Shown one piece after another: positions 24,378 to 33,472 of a DNA stretch of 64,000 bases. This DNA comes from Pseudomonadota bacterium (GTDB lineage: Bacteria; Myxococcota_A; Polyangia; GCA-2747355): positions 868,001 to 932,000 of the forward strand of contig JADJTL010000002.1 of assembly GCA_016711215.1 (NCBI GenBank). The letters run 5' to 3'. A model generated the notes under the pieces. It ran no database searches and was not told where the DNA came from. It saw nothing but the letters and a program-made list of their open reading frames with translations. Position numbers and translations under genes: made by a program. The first letter of the stretch is position 1. Every line of letters begins with the position of its first letter.

Positions 24378-26258
24378 ATGCAACGCACTGGGCTTGCGGT
24401 ATTGGCCCTCGCGGGCGGTCTTGGGCTCGTCGTTGCGTGCGGTAGCAGCTCCGTTCGACGCGGCGGCGATGGGGGCCCTGGGGCGGGGAGCGACGCGAAC
24501 TCGGCCGGGCCGCGGGATGGCGGCCTGGGTGGCGCCGGCGCAAGCCAAGCACCGGTACGCCTCTCCTGCGAGGTCGCCGGCGTCGAGAGCGACCTCGACG
24601 GCGACGGTTTGCGCTACGCTGCGGACAACTGCCCCTGCGTAGCCAATACCAGTCAGCGCGACGGCGACGGCGACGGCGTTGGCGATGCCTGCGACAACTG
24701 TCGCTCGAAGGCCAACGCCCCACAGGCCGGGGCTGTCCAGCTCGACGGCGACGGTGATGGCATTGGTGACGCCTGCGACAACTGCCCGCGGGTGGCGAAC
24801 TACCAGCAAACGGACAGCGACGGCGACGGCACCGGCGACGCCTGCGCGCCGGCGACGGGCGGGCGGCCGCGCGCCGATGCCGACGGCGACGGTCGGGAAG
24901 ACGGCGACGACAATTGCCCGACTCAGGCCAACCTCGGCCAAGAGGATCGCGATCAGGACGGCGTCGGCGACGCCTGCGACAACTGCGTGGCGGTGGCGAA
25001 TCGCTTCCAGGAGAACGCCGACGGCAATGATCTTGGCGACGCCTGCGAGCCGGCCCTCGATCTGCCGGCCGCGACGCCGATCTGCGCCGACGCCACGGCG
25101 GCCGCGCAGTGGATCAAGCCCAACCTCTACCTGCTGCTGGATGCCTCGCTCAGCATGGACAACCCACCCGGCGGCGCGACGCGCGGCGACTCACGCCTGA
25201 CCATCGTCAAGCGCGGCCTGGACGCGCTGGCACCTGCCCTGACCGCCGACTTCAACGTCGGCCTGGGGGCCTTCGGCAACGCGACGAGGCCGAGCAACGG
25301 CGCCTGCCAGGCGGCCAACCTGCCGCGCCAGCTGCTCGCGACGGGCCTGCATACGGCGCGGGAGCTGACTGAGTCGTACGGGAGCCTCGACGCGGAGACC
25401 TACACGCCCACGGCGCCGGCCCTGCGTCGCGTCCTGGCGCTGGAGCTCTACGGGCTGGCCGCCGATCCCTTGGCGGCCTCGCGGGGCAAGGCCGTGGTGC
25501 TGATCACCGATGGCGCGCCCAACAGCTCGGACGAGACCTGCTATGCGAATGGAAGCGAGACGGACATCAAGAACTCCGTCGCCGCGATCGAGGCCCTCGC
25601 CGATGCTGGGGTGCCGGTCTACGTGTTGGGCATCGCCGGGACGAACGAAGCCGTGATGGAGCGCTTTGCCCAGGCGGGAGGCACGAGCAACCCGGGCGAT
25701 CCCAGCCGGCATTGGTTCCTGGTCTCGGACCAGAGCAGCCTGACGCAGGCGCTACAGGCGATCGCCAGCGCCACCGTTAGCTGTTCGGCGACGCTCGCGC
25801 TGGCCTCCGGCGCGGGGCAGCCGGATTATTCGCGCGTCACGGTGGCGACGACGATAGAGGCCCAGCGCAGCGTCGTGCCGCGAGGGACGCCCGACGGCTG
25901 GACGCTGCAGCCCGGCACGCCGCCGGTCGTGACGCTAGGGGGGGCCTCCTGCCAACAGCTCCGCGCCGCCGCCGCGGCGGGCAAGACGGTCCAGCTCGCG
26001 GCGCGCGTGGCTTGCCTCTCGAGCTGCGCCTCCGATCATGAGCTCTGCGGCAACCTGCTCGACGACAACTGTGACGGGCGGGTCGACGAGGACTGTCCAG
26101 CAGGCGGCGCGCCGGCCTGCACCTGCACGGCGACCGAAAGCTGCAAGGGCGGCTGCCCGCCCGTCTGCGCCCTCGCGCCGGAGCTTTGCGACGGGCTCGA
26201 CAACAACTGCAACGGCGCGATCGACGAGGGCTGTGCCGGTCCCGTCGTCGTCTACTGA
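24378..26258 (+). CDS. Lipoprotein with thrombospondin type 3 repeats, VWA domain and MopE-like metal-binding motifs
   Basis: The 626-residue protein starts at ATG 24378 (AAAGGAG). A lipobox 'LGLVVAC' is followed by calcium-binding TSP3 repeats (about 65-225, 'DGDGDGVGDACDNC'-type units). A von Willebrand A domain follows (about 245-470), with MIDAS residues in 'DASLSMD' and 'ITDGAPNSSDE'. The C-terminus has two 'DNNCNGAIDEGC'-like putative metal-binding motifs, as in MopE-related proteins. Such mosaics are typical of Myxococcota surface lipoproteins and point to Ca/Mg-dependent adhesion. An Ala-rich spacer joins the VWA domain to the Cys-rich end. Ligand and location are inferred. Confidence 0.85.
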   Translation: MQRTGLAVLALAGGLGLVVACGSSSVRRGGDGGPGAGSDANSAGPRDGGLGGAGASQAPVRLSCEVAGVESDLDGDGLRYAADNCPCVANTSQRDGDGDGVGDACDNCRSKANAPQAGAVQLDGDGDGIGDACDNCPRVANYQQTDSDGDGTGDACAPATGGRPRADADGDGREDGDDNCPTQANLGQEDRDQDGVGDACDNCVAVANRFQENADGNDLGDACEPALDLPAATPICADATAAAQWIKPNLYLLLDASLSMDNPPGGATRGDSRLTIVKRGLDALAPALTADFNVGLGAFGNATRPSNGACQAANLPRQLLATGLHTARELTESYGSLDAETYTPTAPALRRVLALELYGLAADPLAASRGKAVVLITDGAPNSSDETCYANGSETDIKNSVAAIEALADAGVPVYVLGIAGTNEAVMERFAQAGGTSNPGDPSRHWFLVSDQSSLTQALQAIASATVSCSATLALASGAGQPDYSRVTVATTIEAQRSVVPRGTPDGWTLQPGTPPVVTLGGASCQQLRAAAAAGKTVQLAARVACLSSCASDHELCGNLLDDNCDGRVDEDCPAGGAPACTCTATESCKGGCPPVCALAPELCDGLDNNCNGAIDEGCAGPVVVY

Positions 26259-26385
26259 AGCCCGCGACCGCCAGCCGCGGAGGGCCCCTGCTGCCTCGGG
26301 CGGCGCTCTTGCCCGCGGCAAGCCCTTAGGTCATAAGTGACGCCGCTTCCGGCCGCGCAGCGCGGGCGGAGCAGGGGGGCGGTCA

Positions 26386-28245
26386 ATGGCGAGGGCTTCG
26401 AGGTGGCGGCGTGGGCTCGCCAAGCGGGCTGGGGTCGGGCGCCTGGGCGGGTGGTGGGTCGCGGCGCTATTGTCGCTCGTGGCGGTGGCCACGCAGCCGC
26501 GCCCGGCGGTGGCCGAGGGGCGCTCCGCAGGCGCGGCGCGACGCTCCCAATTCGCGTGCCGCCTGGCCCGGCTTCGGCCAGCAGACGTCCAGGGTGGGCC
26601 CCGCGGCGTCGAGGTCGAGCTGCAGCGCGTCGTCAACCCCTCGGGTCAGCTCTCGACGAGGCCCCACCCCTCCGGGCTGGGCCATCCACTGACTCATGCT
26701 CTGATTACCACCGACTTCGCCGAATCGCAGCTCGAGCTGATCACCAAGCCACACCCATCGAACGACGGTGTGTTGGCGCAGCTCCAGGTGCTCCATGGCT
26801 TTGTCGCGCGGCACCTTGAGGGGGGCGAGCTGCCCTGGGCTGACAGCATGCCGGGTCCCCTGATGGGTCGTGGCAGTCTGCCGCTGGCGCAGCTCGGTAC
26901 GTCCTATGCTGCTCGCCTCAAGGGCCTCTACCGCGCCGGCCTGGTCGCACGTTACGGGGATCTAATGCAGGCGATCTCCGGCGTTCATTTCAACTACTCC
27001 TTCCCGACGGGCCGGCTCGGGGCCGAGGGCCGGGGTGCTCTCCAGGCCGACGATCGGGGCGGGTTCTGGCAGACGCTGGCGCGGCTCCGCGGCGCGGAGG
27101 TCGCCGATCCGCCTTTCATCTCCGAGCAATACTTCGGCGTGCTGCGTAACTACCGCCGCGTGGCCTGGCTCACGACCTACCTTTTCGGCGCCTCGCCGGC
27201 GATCGACGCCAGCTTCCTCGATGGCGCCAGGCCGCCCGCTTATCTCCAGCCGGGCGTCGGCGACACGCTCCTCGCGCCCTTCGCGACCTCGCTGCGGCAG
27301 AGCGGCGACCTCGGCTACGGCCTCAAGGGCGCGGGCGCCCCGCGGGTCTCGGTCAATAGCCCGCGGCAATATCTGCGCGACCTCCAGCGCGCCCTACGAA
27401 CGCCAAACCCCGCCTTCGCGCCCCTCGCCGGTCCGCTGACCGACGCTCAGCTCCAACAGGAATCGGAGCTCTACGGGCCCGCTCGCCCCAAGCACACGCC
27501 CGCGCCTGGTCAGCGGGTCATGCACGCGCTCGCGAATGGCGTCGAGTACGTCGAGCTGCGCAACCTCGACCGCAATCCCTTCCTGGCGACCGCGATCGAT
27601 CCCGCCTCGATGGACTTCCTCGAGGCCCTGCTGGTCGCCAGCGCGCTGCATGAAAGCCCGCCCTTGAGCCGCCGGGAGGAGCGGGAGCTTGCGGCCAATC
27701 TTCAGCGCGTGGCCTGCGAGGGCCGCAGACCCGGCCTGCCGCTGCGTCGCGCTGGGCGCGAGGTGGAGCTGCGCGCCTGGGCGCTGGCGCTGCTCGACGA
27801 GCTGGTTGGCGTCTGCGCGCTGCTCGACGCTGGTTCTGGCGAGCCGGGGGCCGGGCGCTATCGCCGCGCCCTGGCGGCCCAGCAGGCCAAGCTCGAAGAC
27901 CCGACGCTGACGCCCTCCGCGCGCGTGATCGCGGCGCTGAGTGAGCGCTCCTTCGTCGACCACACGCTCGAGCTCTCGCGCGCCCATCAGGCCGCGCTGC
28001 TCGGCGCGCCGCTCTCCGCCGAGCGCGTGGCGACGCTCGCGGCCGCGGCCGCGGACTCGAGCGCCTTGGAGCGCGCCATGAGGGAGGGTGATGCGGCGTC
28101 CGGTCGCAGCTTCGAGCAGTACGTCCTGAAGTATCTCGCCCAGACGAAGACCCCACCCGCGGCGTGGTTGCTCGAGGCGCGAAGCCCTGCTCCAGTCCGC
28201 GGGGCGCACGCAGCACCGACACCCGCCCTCGGCGCCGCCCCGTAG
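26386..28245 (+). CDS. gshA: Glutamate-cysteine ligase (GshA, type 1), with signal-peptide-like N-terminus
   Basis: It forms gamma-glutamylcysteine from Glu and Cys with ATP, the first step of glutathione synthesis. Matches to proteobacterial GshA run throughout: 'RGVEVELQRV', 'THALITTDFAESQLELIT', 'AQLGTSYAARLKGLYRAGL', 'ISGVHFNYS', 'YLFGASPAIDASFL', 'EYVELRNLDRNPF'. Glu residues E76/E78 and E113/E117 and the His of SGVH, which bind Mg and substrate in the family, are kept. Length is 619 residues against about 518 in Escherichia coli. The extra N-terminus (residues 1-45) resembles a signal peptide ('WWVAALLSLVAVATQPRP', then AVA). A GTG at 26509 could start a shorter cytoplasmic form. The true start is therefore uncertain. 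Confidence 0.88.
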   Translation: MARASRWRRGLAKRAGVGRLGGWWVAALLSLVAVATQPRPAVAEGRSAGAARRSQFACRLARLRPADVQGGPRGVEVELQRVVNPSGQLSTRPHPSGLGHPLTHALITTDFAESQLELITKPHPSNDGVLAQLQVLHGFVARHLEGGELPWADSMPGPLMGRGSLPLAQLGTSYAARLKGLYRAGLVARYGDLMQAISGVHFNYSFPTGRLGAEGRGALQADDRGGFWQTLARLRGAEVADPPFISEQYFGVLRNYRRVAWLTTYLFGASPAIDASFLDGARPPAYLQPGVGDTLLAPFATSLRQSGDLGYGLKGAGAPRVSVNSPRQYLRDLQRALRTPNPAFAPLAGPLTDAQLQQESELYGPARPKHTPAPGQRVMHALANGVEYVELRNLDRNPFLATAIDPASMDFLEALLVASALHESPPLSRREERELAANLQRVACEGRRPGLPLRRAGREVELRAWALALLDELVGVCALLDAGSGEPGAGRYRRALAAQQAKLEDPTLTPSARVIAALSERSFVDHTLELSRAHQAALLGAPLSAERVATLAAAAADSSALERAMREGDAASGRSFEQYVLKYLAQTKTPPAAWLLEARSPAPVRGAHAAPTPALGAAP

Positions 28246-28305
28246 TCGCGGGGCGGCGGTCGCGCGGGCCCGTCCGGCGCACCTTCCTCCCAGGAGCCAA
28301 GGCTG

Positions 28306-30057
28306 ATGAAACGCATACGCTACCAAGCCGCCGGCCTCGCGCTGCCGCTGGGCGCCTTCCCCGCGGTGGCGCTGCGGGCCGCGCTGCGCGAAGGCTACTC
28401 GGCTGCCCATCTGAAGCAGGACGTGCTCGCGGGCCTGGTGGTGGGCATCGTGGCCTTGCCGCTCGCGATGGCCTTGGCGATCGGCGTCGGGGTGGCGCCG
28501 CAGCACGGCCTCTACACCGCGATCATCGCTGGCTTCGTCGTCGCCGCGCTCGGCGGCTCGCGGACGCAGGTCTCGGGACCGACGGCGGCCTTCATCGTGA
28601 TCCTCGCGCCGCTGCACGCCAAGTTCGGGATGGCGGGCCTGCTGCTTGCGGGGCTGCTCGGCGGCGCGATTCTGATCGCGATGGGGGTCTTTCGGCTGGG
28701 GCGTCTGATTCAGTTCATCCCGCATCCGGTGACGACGGGTTTCACCGCGGGCATCGCCACCGTGATCGCCACCCTGCAGCTCAAGGACCTCTTCGGCCTG
28801 ACCCTGGCGGGTCAGCCCGAGACCTACGTCGAGCGGGTCTTGCTGATGGTGCGGGCGCGGGGGACGGCCTCCTGGGCAGAGCTCCTCCTGGGGCTGCTCA
28901 CGCTCGCCATCCTCGTCTTCTTCCCGCGCGTTACGCGGCGCCTGCCGGCGCCCCTGGTGGCGCTGCCGGTGGCGGCCCTCAGCGCCGCCGCGCTCGCCCG
29001 CTGGTGGCCGGGCTTTCACGTGGCGACGATCGCGAGCCGCTTTCAGACGACGGTCGGCGGAGCCGTGCTCCACGGCATCCCGCAGCTCCCGCCGCTGCCG
29101 CAGCTCCCGTGGCATGCCAGCGGTCCTGGCGGCGCCGTCTTCAGCCTGAGCTTCGAGGGCTTCCGGGCGCTGCTGGCGGGGGCCTTCGCCGTCGCCATGC
29201 TGGGCGCCATCGAGTCGCTGCTCTCCGCCGTCGTCGCCGACGGGATGGCTCGGACGAAGCACGATCCCGATGCCGAGCTGATCGCCCTCGGCGTCGGCAA
29301 CCTGCTCGTGCCCTTCTTCGGCGGGATCGCGGCGACCGGGGCGATCGCCCGCACCGCGACAAATATCAAGGCCGGCGCGCGTTCACCGATCGCCGCGATG
29401 GTGCATGCGCTGACGATCCTCGCCGCGGTGCTGCTCTTCGCGCGCGTGCTGGGCTACCTGCCGATGGCGTCGCTCGCCGCGCTGCTGCTCCTCGTCGCCT
29501 GGAACATGTCGGAGGTGCGGCACTTCCTCCACACCTTCCGCGTCGCGCCGAAGAGCGACGTCGCGGTGCTGCTGACCTGCTACGGGCTGACGGTGGGCTT
29601 CGACATGGTGATCGGCGTCGCGGTGGGGATGGTCTTGGCGGCGCTGCTCTTCATGCGCCGGATGGCCGAGGTCACCGACGCTCATCTCGCCAGCGAGCGG
29701 AGCCCGCAGATCAGCGGCGCCATTCCGCCTGGGGTGGCGGTCTACGAGATCTCGGGGCCGCTCTTCTTCGGGGCCGCGCAGAAGGCGATGGCCGCGCTGG
29801 AGATCGTCGCGGGTGAGACCAAGGTCGTGGTGCTCTTGATGGAAGGGGTCAACGCGATGGACGCCACCGGGCTCGTGGCGCTCGAGAGTGCGCTTGGTTC
29901 GCTCCGCACCCAGCGCTGTCTGGCGATCCTCTGCGGGGTCCACGGGCAGCCCCTCGGGCTGTTGCAGAGGGCGCAGCTCGAGGCCCGCGAGGGTCTGCTC
30001 CTCTGCCCGAGCGTGCCCGAGGCGCTGGCGGCCGCGGCCGCCCACGTCGGCTCCTAG
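28306..30057 (+). CDS. dauA: SulP-family transporter with STAS domain (DauA-like)
   Basis: The 583-residue protein starts at ATG 28306 with AGGAG ten bases upstream. It carries SulP signatures ('IVALPLAMALAIGVGV', 'GLYTAIIAGFVVA', 'RTQVSGPTAAFIVI', 'IQFIPHPVTTGFTAG', 'AIARTATNIKAG') and ends with a STAS domain ('VYEISGPLFFGAAQKAM', 'LLMEGVNAMDATGLVAL'). Similarity of the N-terminal half to Escherichia coli DauA (YchM), a C4-dicarboxylate transporter, is clear, but SulP proteins also carry sulfate or bicarbonate, so the substrate is open. It has no carbonic anhydrase, unlike the SulP gene at 21283. It overlaps the convergent murG by 4 bases at the stop codons. Confidence 0.88.
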   Translation: MKRIRYQAAGLALPLGAFPAVALRAALREGYSAAHLKQDVLAGLVVGIVALPLAMALAIGVGVAPQHGLYTAIIAGFVVAALGGSRTQVSGPTAAFIVILAPLHAKFGMAGLLLAGLLGGAILIAMGVFRLGRLIQFIPHPVTTGFTAGIATVIATLQLKDLFGLTLAGQPETYVERVLLMVRARGTASWAELLLGLLTLAILVFFPRVTRRLPAPLVALPVAALSAAALARWWPGFHVATIASRFQTTVGGAVLHGIPQLPPLPQLPWHASGPGGAVFSLSFEGFRALLAGAFAVAMLGAIESLLSAVVADGMARTKHDPDAELIALGVGNLLVPFFGGIAATGAIARTATNIKAGARSPIAAMVHALTILAAVLLFARVLGYLPMASLAALLLLVAWNMSEVRHFLHTFRVAPKSDVAVLLTCYGLTVGFDMVIGVAVGMVLAALLFMRRMAEVTDAHLASERSPQISGAIPPGVAVYEISGPLFFGAAQKAMAALEIVAGETKVVVLLMEGVNAMDATGLVALESALGSLRTQRCLAILCGVHGQPLGLLQRAQLEAREGLLLCPSVPEALAAAAAHVGS

Positions 30058-31196
30058 CGGCGCTCGGCGGCGAGCGCGCGGATCAGGCGGACGACAGCGG
30101 CAGCGGCCTCCGGGCGGGCGGCGGCGCGCATCGCCTGGCTCATCGAGGCCAGGCGCGGTGGGTCGTTGAGCAGCGCGGCGAGCAGGGCGGCGAGGTCGTC
30201 GGGGTTGAGGGCGCCCTGCGGCAGCAGCAGGGCGGCGCCGGTCTGGGCCAGCTCGCTGCCGTTGGCGGTCTGATGATCGTCTGCCGCGTGTGGATAGGGC
30301 ACCAGCACGGCGGGCAGGCCGGCGACCCTAAGCTCGGCGATCGTCGTCGCCCCGGCGCGGCTGAGCACCAGGTCGGCGCCGCGATAGGCCTTGGCCATGT
30401 CCTCAATGAAGGGCTCGACGCGGGCGGCCACGCCAGCGCGTTGGTAGCGCTCGGCGACCCAGGACGCATCGGCCGGGCCGGTCTGGTGCGTGATCAACAG
30501 GGCGGGCAGGGCCCCCGCGAGCCGTGGCGCGGCCGCGCTGATCGCCTCGTTGAGGGCCCGCGCACCCTGGCTGCCGCCGAGCACCAGCAGGGAACGTCCG
30601 ACTCCCGCACCCGGCGGCTCGCGAGGCTGCTGTAGGGCGGCGACGAGCTCAGGGCGCAGCGGGTTGCCGAGCAGGGCGGCCCGGCCCGCCGGCAGCCGCC
30701 GCGCGGCCTCGGTGAAGGCCACCACGACGTGCGTGGCGCAGCGCGCCAGCAGGCGGTTGGTCAGGCCGGGAATCGCGTTTTGCTCGAGCAGCAGCACGGG
30801 AAGGCGGGCGAGGGCCGCCGCCGCCACCAGCGGGCCGGAGGCGTAGCCGCCGACACCGACGACGACCTGCGGCGCGAAGTCGCGCAGTAACGCGCGGGCG
30901 CGCAGCAACGCGGGCGGGAGGCGCGCGAGGGTGCGCAGGCGGCCCATCGTCGTGGCACCCTTGAGGCGGCCAGCGGGCAGCTGGACCAGCTCGAAGCCAT
31001 GCGCGGGGACGAGCTCGCGCTCGAGGCCCTCGGCGCCGACGAAGAGGATGCCGGCAGCCGGTTCGGCGGCGCGCAGCGCCTGGGCAACGGCGAGCGCCGG
31101 GAAGACATGGCCCCCGCTGCCGCCGCCGGCGATCAGCACGCGGAGCTGCGGCGCGGCTGGCGTGGCTGGGGCGGCTGGTGCGGCTGGCGTGGTCAT
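30054..31196 (-). CDS. murG: UDP-GlcNAc:lipid I N-acetylglucosaminyltransferase
   Basis: MurG adds GlcNAc to lipid I to make lipid II at the inner face of the membrane. The 380-residue length is normal. The N-terminal Ala/Pro tail (MTTPAAPAAPATPAAP) precedes the family start 'VLIAGGGSGGHVFPALAV', whose glycine loop binds the lipid substrate. Other motifs are 'VVGVGGYASGPLVAAA', 'LLVLGGSQGARALN' and 'LVLSRAGATTIAELRVAGLP'. The start at 31196 has AGGAGG upstream. It follows ftsW by 76 bases on the same strand, keeping a fragment of the division/cell-wall cluster order, but neither murD nor murC is adjacent. Confidence 0.97.
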   Translation of the reverse strand: MTTPAAPAAPATPAAPQLRVLIAGGGSGGHVFPALAVAQALRAAEPAAGILFVGAEGLERELVPAHGFELVQLPAGRLKGATTMGRLRTLARLPPALLRARALLRDFAPQVVVGVGGYASGPLVAAAALARLPVLLLEQNAIPGLTNRLLARCATHVVVAFTEAARRLPAGRAALLGNPLRPELVAALQQPREPPGAGVGRSLLVLGGSQGARALNEAISAAAPRLAGALPALLITHQTGPADASWVAERYQRAGVAARVEPFIEDMAKAYRGADLVLSRAGATTIAELRVAGLPAVLVPYPHAADDHQTANGSELAQTGAALLLPQGALNPDDLAALLAALLNDPPRLASMSQAMRAAARPEAAAAVVRLIRALAAERR

Positions 31197-31272
31197 CGCG
31201 AGGTCCTCCTGGCCCGAGCATCCTGGCGCGGGCCGGCGGCGGCGACGCGCGGTGGCCGGTCGCTGGCCCCCG

Positions 31273-32574
31273 CTAGCAGCCCGTGTCGGCGTCGACGCCT
31301 GGCCTGCCCCGCGCGATGATCACCCGTGGCAGACGCCGGCGATTGCCGCGCGTATCCCAGCGGTCGCGCCAGCGCAGCGCCGGAGCGCTTGGCGGGGGAT
31401 GCCGGGCCGCGATGTTGAGCAGCACGCCGATCGCGAAGAGCTGCACGACCAAGGCCGAGCCACCGTAGGAATAGAAGGGGAGGCCGATCCCCTTGGTCGG
31501 CACCATGCCGAGCACCACGGTCATATGCAGCACCGCCTGCAGCCCGATCGTGGCGCTGAGGCCAAAGGCGAGATAGGTGCCAAAGAGGTCGTGGGCCCCC
31601 AGCGCCGCGCGCATGCCGCGTACGACCAGCAGCGCGAAGAGCAGCACGACGGCGCCCAATCCGACCAGCCCGAGCTCCTCGCCCGTGATCGCGAAGATGA
31701 AGTCCGTGTGGGCCGCGGGGAGAAAGAGCAGCTTCTGCTTGCCGCTGCCCAGCCCGAGCCCGAAGATCCCGCCTGAACCGACGCTGATCAGCGACTCGCT
31801 GATCTGATAGCCGACGTTGCTGCGAAAGGCCCAGGGGTCGATGAAGGCGATCATGCGCCGCAGTCGCCAGGGGGTGCCGACGATTTGCTGATAGGCGACC
31901 GGCGCGGCGCTGAGCACGGCGATCAGCAGGTAGCTGACGCGGGCGCCGCTGACGAAGAGCAGCAGCAGCGCCACCCCGAGCAGCAGCGCCGCGGTGCCGA
32001 GGTCCGGCTGTTTGAGGACGAGCCCCGCCAGCAGGCCCGCCACCAGCAGATGGGGCAGGAAGCCGACCGAGAACGAGCGGATCTGCTCCTGCTTTGCCGC
32101 CAACGAGTGCGCCAGGTAGAGGATCAGGCTCAGCTTGGCGAGCTCCGACGGCTGAAACGAGACGCCGCCCAGCCGAAACCAACGCGTGGCGCCATCGACG
32201 TGGGTGCCGAGGCCCGGCACGAGCAGGCCGACAAGCAGCGCGAAGGTCGCCAGCAGCGCCGGATAGACCCAGCCGCGGTAGGTCCGGTAGTCGATGCGCC
32301 AGCCGGCCCAGAGCGCCAGCAGGCCAACCGCCGCGAAGGCGAGCTGACGGCTGAGGAAGTGTGACATGTCGTGATAGCGGGCCTTGGCGAAGACAGCGCT
32401 GGCGCTGGCGACCATCACCAGGCCGAGCGCGAGCAGCGCCAGCGTGCAGGCGAGGAGCACGAGGTCGAGCCCACGCGCTGCGGCTGGCGCGGGCACCGCC
32501 AGCACCGGATCGGCGTCGCTCTGGATCGTTGAGGCCTTGAGCGCGGGGAGGCTGAGCGCAGCGTCGAGCGGCAT
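31273..32574 (-). CDS. ftsW: FtsW-type lipid II polymerase/SEDS protein
   Basis: A SEDS glycosyltransferase of the divisome. I read 433 residues from ATG 32574; an earlier ATG at 32679 would overlap the upstream lipoprotein gene. About ten transmembrane helices start at 'LDLVLLACTLALLALGLVMV'. Family motifs are 'LGLGSGKQKLLFLPAAHTDF', 'IFAITGEELGLVG' and 'VPTKGIGLPFYSYGGSALV'. The 'AHTDFIFA' signature and the following murG favour FtsW over RodA. The C-terminal cytoplasmic tail is Arg-rich. The ribosome-binding site is weak. It is probably in one transcription unit with pckG and the small lipoprotein. Confidence 0.93.
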   Translation of the reverse strand: MPLDAALSLPALKASTIQSDADPVLAVPAPAAARGLDLVLLACTLALLALGLVMVASASAVFAKARYHDMSHFLSRQLAFAAVGLLALWAGWRIDYRTYRGWVYPALLATFALLVGLLVPGLGTHVDGATRWFRLGGVSFQPSELAKLSLILYLAHSLAAKQEQIRSFSVGFLPHLLVAGLLAGLVLKQPDLGTAALLLGVALLLLFVSGARVSYLLIAVLSAAPVAYQQIVGTPWRLRRMIAFIDPWAFRSNVGYQISESLISVGSGGIFGLGLGSGKQKLLFLPAAHTDFIFAITGEELGLVGLGAVVLLFALLVVRGMRAALGAHDLFGTYLAFGLSATIGLQAVLHMTVVLGMVPTKGIGLPFYSYGGSALVVQLFAIGVLLNIAARHPPPSAPALRWRDRWDTRGNRRRLPRVIIARGRPGVDADTGC

Positions 32575-32668
32575 GGGATCGACCCAGAGTGCCGCCGGAC
32601 GGCGCCTCGGGCAATTTTTCGGATCGAGACCCTGGCCGCTGGGGTGGCCGCCCGGCGCCAGCGGGCTG

Positions 32669-33472
32669 CTAAGTGGCATCACCGTGACGATAGAGCCAAA
32701 CGTACCAGTCGGCCGCTTCCGCATCGAAGCCGCCGATCGCGGGCGCGTGGGTGATGGCGAAGGCGCGGTAGGGCCGGTCGCCGACGAAGGCCGAGGTCAG
32801 GTTCAGCCGGCGGACGGCGGCAATCGCGTCGGCGCCGGTGGATGTGGCGGTGCTGCCCAGCGGCAGGCCCGTGGTGACCACGCGCACGCGCTCCGGGGCG
32901 GTCGCGGTCGCGGTGCAACCGAGCGTGTCGGCCGGGGCGAAGCCCGTGGGCAGCGGAAAGTCGAAGCCTCGCCGCTGCTCGTCGGCCCAGACCTCGGGCT
33001 CGGCGAGGAGCACCTGCCCGGTCGGGCGGAAGATGATCACCAGGTAGCGGTCCTGGCTCGCCGTGAAGACCAGCGAGCAGTGGACGAAGTCGTCATCTTG
33101 CTCGCAGTCGAGGCTGTCGGGTGGCGGGGTGCCGAGGGTCTCGACGAGATGGCCGCGGGCGCGCTCCTCCGCCTCGGCGAGGGTCAGGGCTGGCGTATCG
33201 CTGAGCTCGAAGACGCGAAAACCGCGCGGCTCGACGCGCACGTAGTCGATGGCGACGGCCGCCACGCAGCGACCTTCAGGGCAGCCCAGCGCGAGCGCGG
33301 GGCGATGGTGGCACCAGCTCGGGGCAGCAGCGCCGCCACAGGCCGCGAGGACGCAGCCCGAGGTCAGCGCGGCGACCGCCAGCAGGCGCCGCAGCAGCAG
33401 GGCAGGGCCACCCGGGTCGCCCACGCCCCGGGTGGGGGCGTGGAGCGGGTGCCGGCGGCCGCGCGCGCTCAC
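32669..33472 (-). CDS. Putative lipoprotein of unknown function
   Basis: I read 267 residues from GTG 33472, which overlaps the pckG stop codon as GTGA, a sign of coupled translation. The N-terminus has a hydrophobic run 'LLAVAALTSGCVLAACGG' with a Cys in a lipobox context. The body has several Cys and acidic residues ('DYVRVEPRGFRVFELSD', 'PDSLDCEQDDDFVHC', 'WYVWLYRHGD'). I recognise no domain. Longer open frame upstream is shadow of pckG. It sits between pckG and ftsW, with a 94-base gap to ftsW. Confidence in the gene is moderate; its function is unknown. Confidence 0.6.
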   Translation of the reverse strand: MSARGRRHPLHAPTRGVGDPGGPALLLRRLLAVAALTSGCVLAACGGAAAPSWCHHRPALALGCPEGRCVAAVAIDYVRVEPRGFRVFELSDTPALTLAEAEERARGHLVETLGTPPPDSLDCEQDDDFVHCSLVFTASQDRYLVIIFRPTGQVLLAEPEVWADEQRRGFDFPLPTGFAPADTLGCTATATAPERVRVVTTGLPLGSTATSTGADAIAAVRRLNLTSAFVGDRPYRAFAITHAPAIGGFDAEAADWYVWLYRHGDAT

